Positions 62,701 through 64,000 of a stretch of 64,000 bases of DNA are shown one piece after another. The DNA is from Trichomonas tenax (lineage: Eukaryota; Parabasalia; Trichomonadida; Trichomonadidae). The stretch covers positions 1 to 64,000 of the forward strand of contig JALKBU010000030.1 in assembly GCA_023091735.1 (NCBI GenBank), in the 5' to 3' direction. Numbering within the stretch: position 1 is the first letter of the stretch; each line of letters begins with the position of its first letter. The position numbers and the translations under genes are program-made. A model generated the notes under the pieces. It saw only the letters and a program-made list of their open reading frames with translations. It searched no databases and was not told the origin of the DNA.

Positions 62701-63844
62701 CCCAATCTAACCATTTGAAGAGTTCATCCAATGAATCAACAGACATTTCTATTTCTCTCATATTATTAGACTTTGAAACTTCGCATAATGTTGAATCTGA
62801 GCCATATAATTCATAATCAAATCCACTTTCGCCACATGAAGAGTTGCCAATGATATTTTGAACGTTATTTGGCTTTGCATTGGCTGATGGAATTATATTT
62901 ACTGTCGCACATATATTTTTCATGAAAGTGTATGCAAGGTGTGAAGCTTGAGCATATATTGGATGATTTGGTGAGAAATTGTTTGGAATATATAAAACTA
63001 AATATTCCTGATTTCCATTGATAAGTAAAGCGAGTTTTGGCTTTTTGTAAATGTCAAAATATCTCAAAGCATTACTAATTGTTTCATCCGGCTTGAATAA
63101 GCCCTTTATATCTGAAAAATGGCCGATTAATCCGATGCTTCTTCTGTATTTGTTTCTAAACTTGTTAATTTCAAGTTTGTGTAAATCACTGCTTATTGGT
63201 GATATAGCATTTGAATAACTAAGGAATTCGTTCATTGATATTTGTGGAATCCAATTATTGTTTTCGAAAACAAAATTAACCAAATCATATTTATCTCTAT
63301 TTTCCGTGTGAGACGGTTTTGGATCATAACTTTGATGAATTTCAACTGGAGTTTCATAATCTGATGAAATTTCGCAATAGTACTGATTTGATAAAACAAC
63401 TATAATCTTGTCTGTATTGAAATCGAATTCTTCATCGCTTTGTACATAAAAGAATCCAGAATTCGTGTAAAATAAAATTGTATGAAATTCGGCGCCTTCA
63501 TATGGCTTGAGATAGTATTTAATCGAATTTTGGCCAATTTTAGAGAAATCTATGTGATCTTCTGATGTTACTTTTGGAAAAAATTTTTGATGCGATCTAA
63601 AAACGCCCAAACCACGAAGTAAATCATCGACCTTCTTCAAAATTTCGTCATTTATTTCGTTTGTAATAGCATTTTTGATTAATTCTTTACCATTCGGATC
63701 ATTTAAATCGATTTTTGAGCAAAAATTCAAATAATTAAAAAAACAATGCGAAATATACTTCACACTCGCGTTGTCAAAACCTTCCATCTCAGCGTCAGAC
63801 GGTTGACTCCTTGGAAAGTCATTCTGAGATAAAAAAAATTCCAT
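59753..63844 (-). CDS. Large uncharacterised protein with a zinc-ribbon-like CxxC pair
   Basis: 1363 residues, intact. A four-Cys motif at about 461-480 (CEYCIGHKQ, then CPKCGLHYY) looks like a zinc ribbon or small treble-clef. Residues about 700-980 have repetitive beta-strand patterning (LIGGISINTEGTLGVFSLMP and similar) that could be a propeller or beta-sandwich. The last 350 residues are alpha/beta (TALIDDAKMSQKFANCI, SLPSASISIGTQIKIKEE, IVVLNIGKNIDIFLDGF, LKKLFIVCDCEDLDELKLKI), with strands ending near acidic residues as in a Rossmann-like or VWA-like domain; no P-loop is visible. No signal peptide or membrane span. I do not recognise an orthologue. The initiator at 63853-63860 supports the start. 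Confidence 0.65.
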   Translation of the reverse strand: MEFFLSQNDFPRSQPSDAEMEGFDNASVKYISHCFFNYLNFCSKIDLNDPNGKELIKNAITNEINDEILKKVDDLLRGLGVFRSHQKFFPKVTSEDHIDFSKIGQNSIKYYLKPYEGAEFHTILFYTNSGFFYVQSDEEFDFNTDKIIVVLSNQYYCEISSDYETPVEIHQSYDPKPSHTENRDKYDLVNFVFENNNWIPQISMNEFLSYSNAISPISSDLHKLEINKFRNKYRRSIGLIGHFSDIKGLFKPDETISNALRYFDIYKKPKLALLINGNQEYLVLYIPNNFSPNHPIYAQASHLAYTFMKNICATVNIIPSANAKPNNVQNIIGNSSCGESGFDYELYGSDSTLCEVSKSNNMREIEMSVDSLDELFKWLDWVIPNKKFDLFNYNNDLPNGIKKGTIANLYEAWKGNKENRHNLDCYSSDVKWEDIENKAHNLIMKLKALQKIARNHLNSACEYCIGHKQPKDIKDVCPKCGLHYYKDDYKQEIAKLPDKSRLLRLQSYEEGLKKFNKLFNEIIEQTESPFEIYMQIVVKEFLMIWTNDAYQKAQLPDYLSRKIQLNKRRRLVFQNVIELPLTGAPYGNERSLQMPNDAYPGQMEILKTFILIHPDSLNQNVEETIKFIVKKAFDGNKIFQQINKLREVCTQNIDYKIQILTHQVSSSNISILEIRPTNKISFNVKIASNVELHNYTFSKITSTQNWEYIDQHSRCEQVAVLRNQNGKSKIINAWSKNDGILVLSESDDEINNEKLKRIRLFFMPNGFNGNIPIEIKCSRADWDLYHPKIKIQAIFSPHYNTVVLLHHELKKDSDSLLDPYLDVYRIDFENYKCELLQSKSLEFMESYSSYSQSPYGLIGGISINTEGTLGVFSLMPKKVDDEFYTKYVIFSPLTLNFIDYVDETNLQIEDFVQIIPISVSKTNDSYVIHSVTPKRREGFVHEFLVKKEISTGKVTSTRNQPGNLEFRHGLLNGKGCPIVCGASPIFFISPMNENDFGLKTETASNSFDCENAAKFVRESVCEYGLGEVLKDDGKYPEQYIKVTALIDDAKMSQKFANCISKEFGGLNVPLVINKYDQKADLGKRVKDGWQFFFKILNFPSLWFTILHNVKINDVSNIIFKVRQKYISLKVKFPQVAYSRSVFSSKAYSITLVDFFEENGSSLLSAVTGLQFSSLPSASISIGTQIKIKEEPINIHAMHIHQSKPFTHSTVFAALASSVGSAQIVVLNIGKNIDIFLDGFKDFLKDINTMNDQFEDIYNDFILKKLFIVCDCEDLDELKLKIDQLISYSMSQNIISMLFPEGEDVISLISSKLPIIEIARLIGEKFEEIELSDEFQTQHALKNFQNYGAVFGAFTQYQYQILEF

Positions 63845-64000
63845 AAATTAATAAAAGTGACATTATAATTACCAACAAAATTAGAGCTCACTCACCTATT
63901 TTATCAATGTTTCATCGTTATTTTGTTGCGTACCGAAAGTTGTCACGAAAAAGTGACACAAAAACGACTGTATCTGATATGTAAACATGTATATTTGACA
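63845..64000. other. Upstream region of the 1363-residue gene
   Basis: Contains the initiator (63853-63860), a hairpin-like GTCACGAAAAAGTGAC at about 63942-63957 and TGATATGTAAA at 63975-63985. The two together resemble one arm of the inverted repeat at 50992-51305; the window ends here. Confidence 0.5.
63853..63860 (-). promoter_or_regulatory. Inr-like TCACTTTT of the 1363-residue gene
   Basis: Minus strand TCACTTTT about 15 bases before the ATG at 63844. Confidence 0.6.

Overview
The window reads as nuclear DNA of a trichomonad (Parabasalia: Trichomonas/Tritrichomonas or a close relative). It is AT-rich. Protein genes are unbroken, with no intron of the known trichomonad type seen. Several genes carry a trichomonad initiator (TCA-pyrimidine-T/A) 0-40 bases before the ATG. 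One of these, at 1138-1150, matches the long consensus TCAYTWYTCATTA and touches its start codon. The gene families fit: BspA-like leucine-rich repeats, right-handed beta-helix surface-type proteins, DUF3447/ankyrin proteins, a Sel1-repeat giant, a class I-like PI3K, a TRPML-type channel and what look like Maverick/Polinton remnants. I cannot settle the species.

Layout. 1-2 kb: a PAQR membrane protein and an HP1-like chromodomain protein. 3.8-6 kb: a decayed reading frame and a BspA-like pseudogene. 6.6-18.6 kb: a Sel1-repeat protein, a cyclin C-like protein, a thioredoxin-like membrane protein and the PI3K. 18.6-21 kb: a gene graveyard with BspA, beta-helix and Sel1 fragments. 21-27 kb: a coiled-coil protein, a beta-helix frame without an ATG, MON1 and an intact secreted beta-helix protein. 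27-29.5 kb: Maverick-like remnants. 31.2-38.5 kb: a TRPML-like channel lacking an ATG, VPS25 and SMC1. 34.1-34.7 and 39-43.8 kb: a family of broken beta-helix genes with Thr-Pro-rich tails. 44.8-46.4 kb: an ARM/SAPS-like gene and a small ORF. 46.7-49.3 kb: an inverted-repeat transposable element carrying a nested insertion. 49.4-50.6 kb: an ankyrin pseudogene split by a 37-bp minisatellite. 51-64 kb: a promoter-like inverted repeat, a two-TM protein, an AT-hook protein, a SHIPPO-repeat protein, CTF4/AND-1 and a 1363-residue unknown.

The intact genes are mostly housekeeping: chromatin and chromosome maintenance (chromodomain, SMC1, CTF4, cyclin C, AT-hook), endolysosomal traffic and signalling (MON1, VPS25, PI3K, TRPML) and cytoskeleton (SHIPPO). 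They form no operon and lie on both strands. Almost all decay is in surface/repeat families and mobile DNA.

The most interesting non-coding signal is a degenerate motif, TGNCAYGTAAA (reverse TTTRCATGNCA). It recurs upstream of about nine gene starts, often as 2-4 copies spaced 19-25 bases apart. At 50992-51305 two such clusters plus initiators form a 76-bp inverted repeat facing outward.
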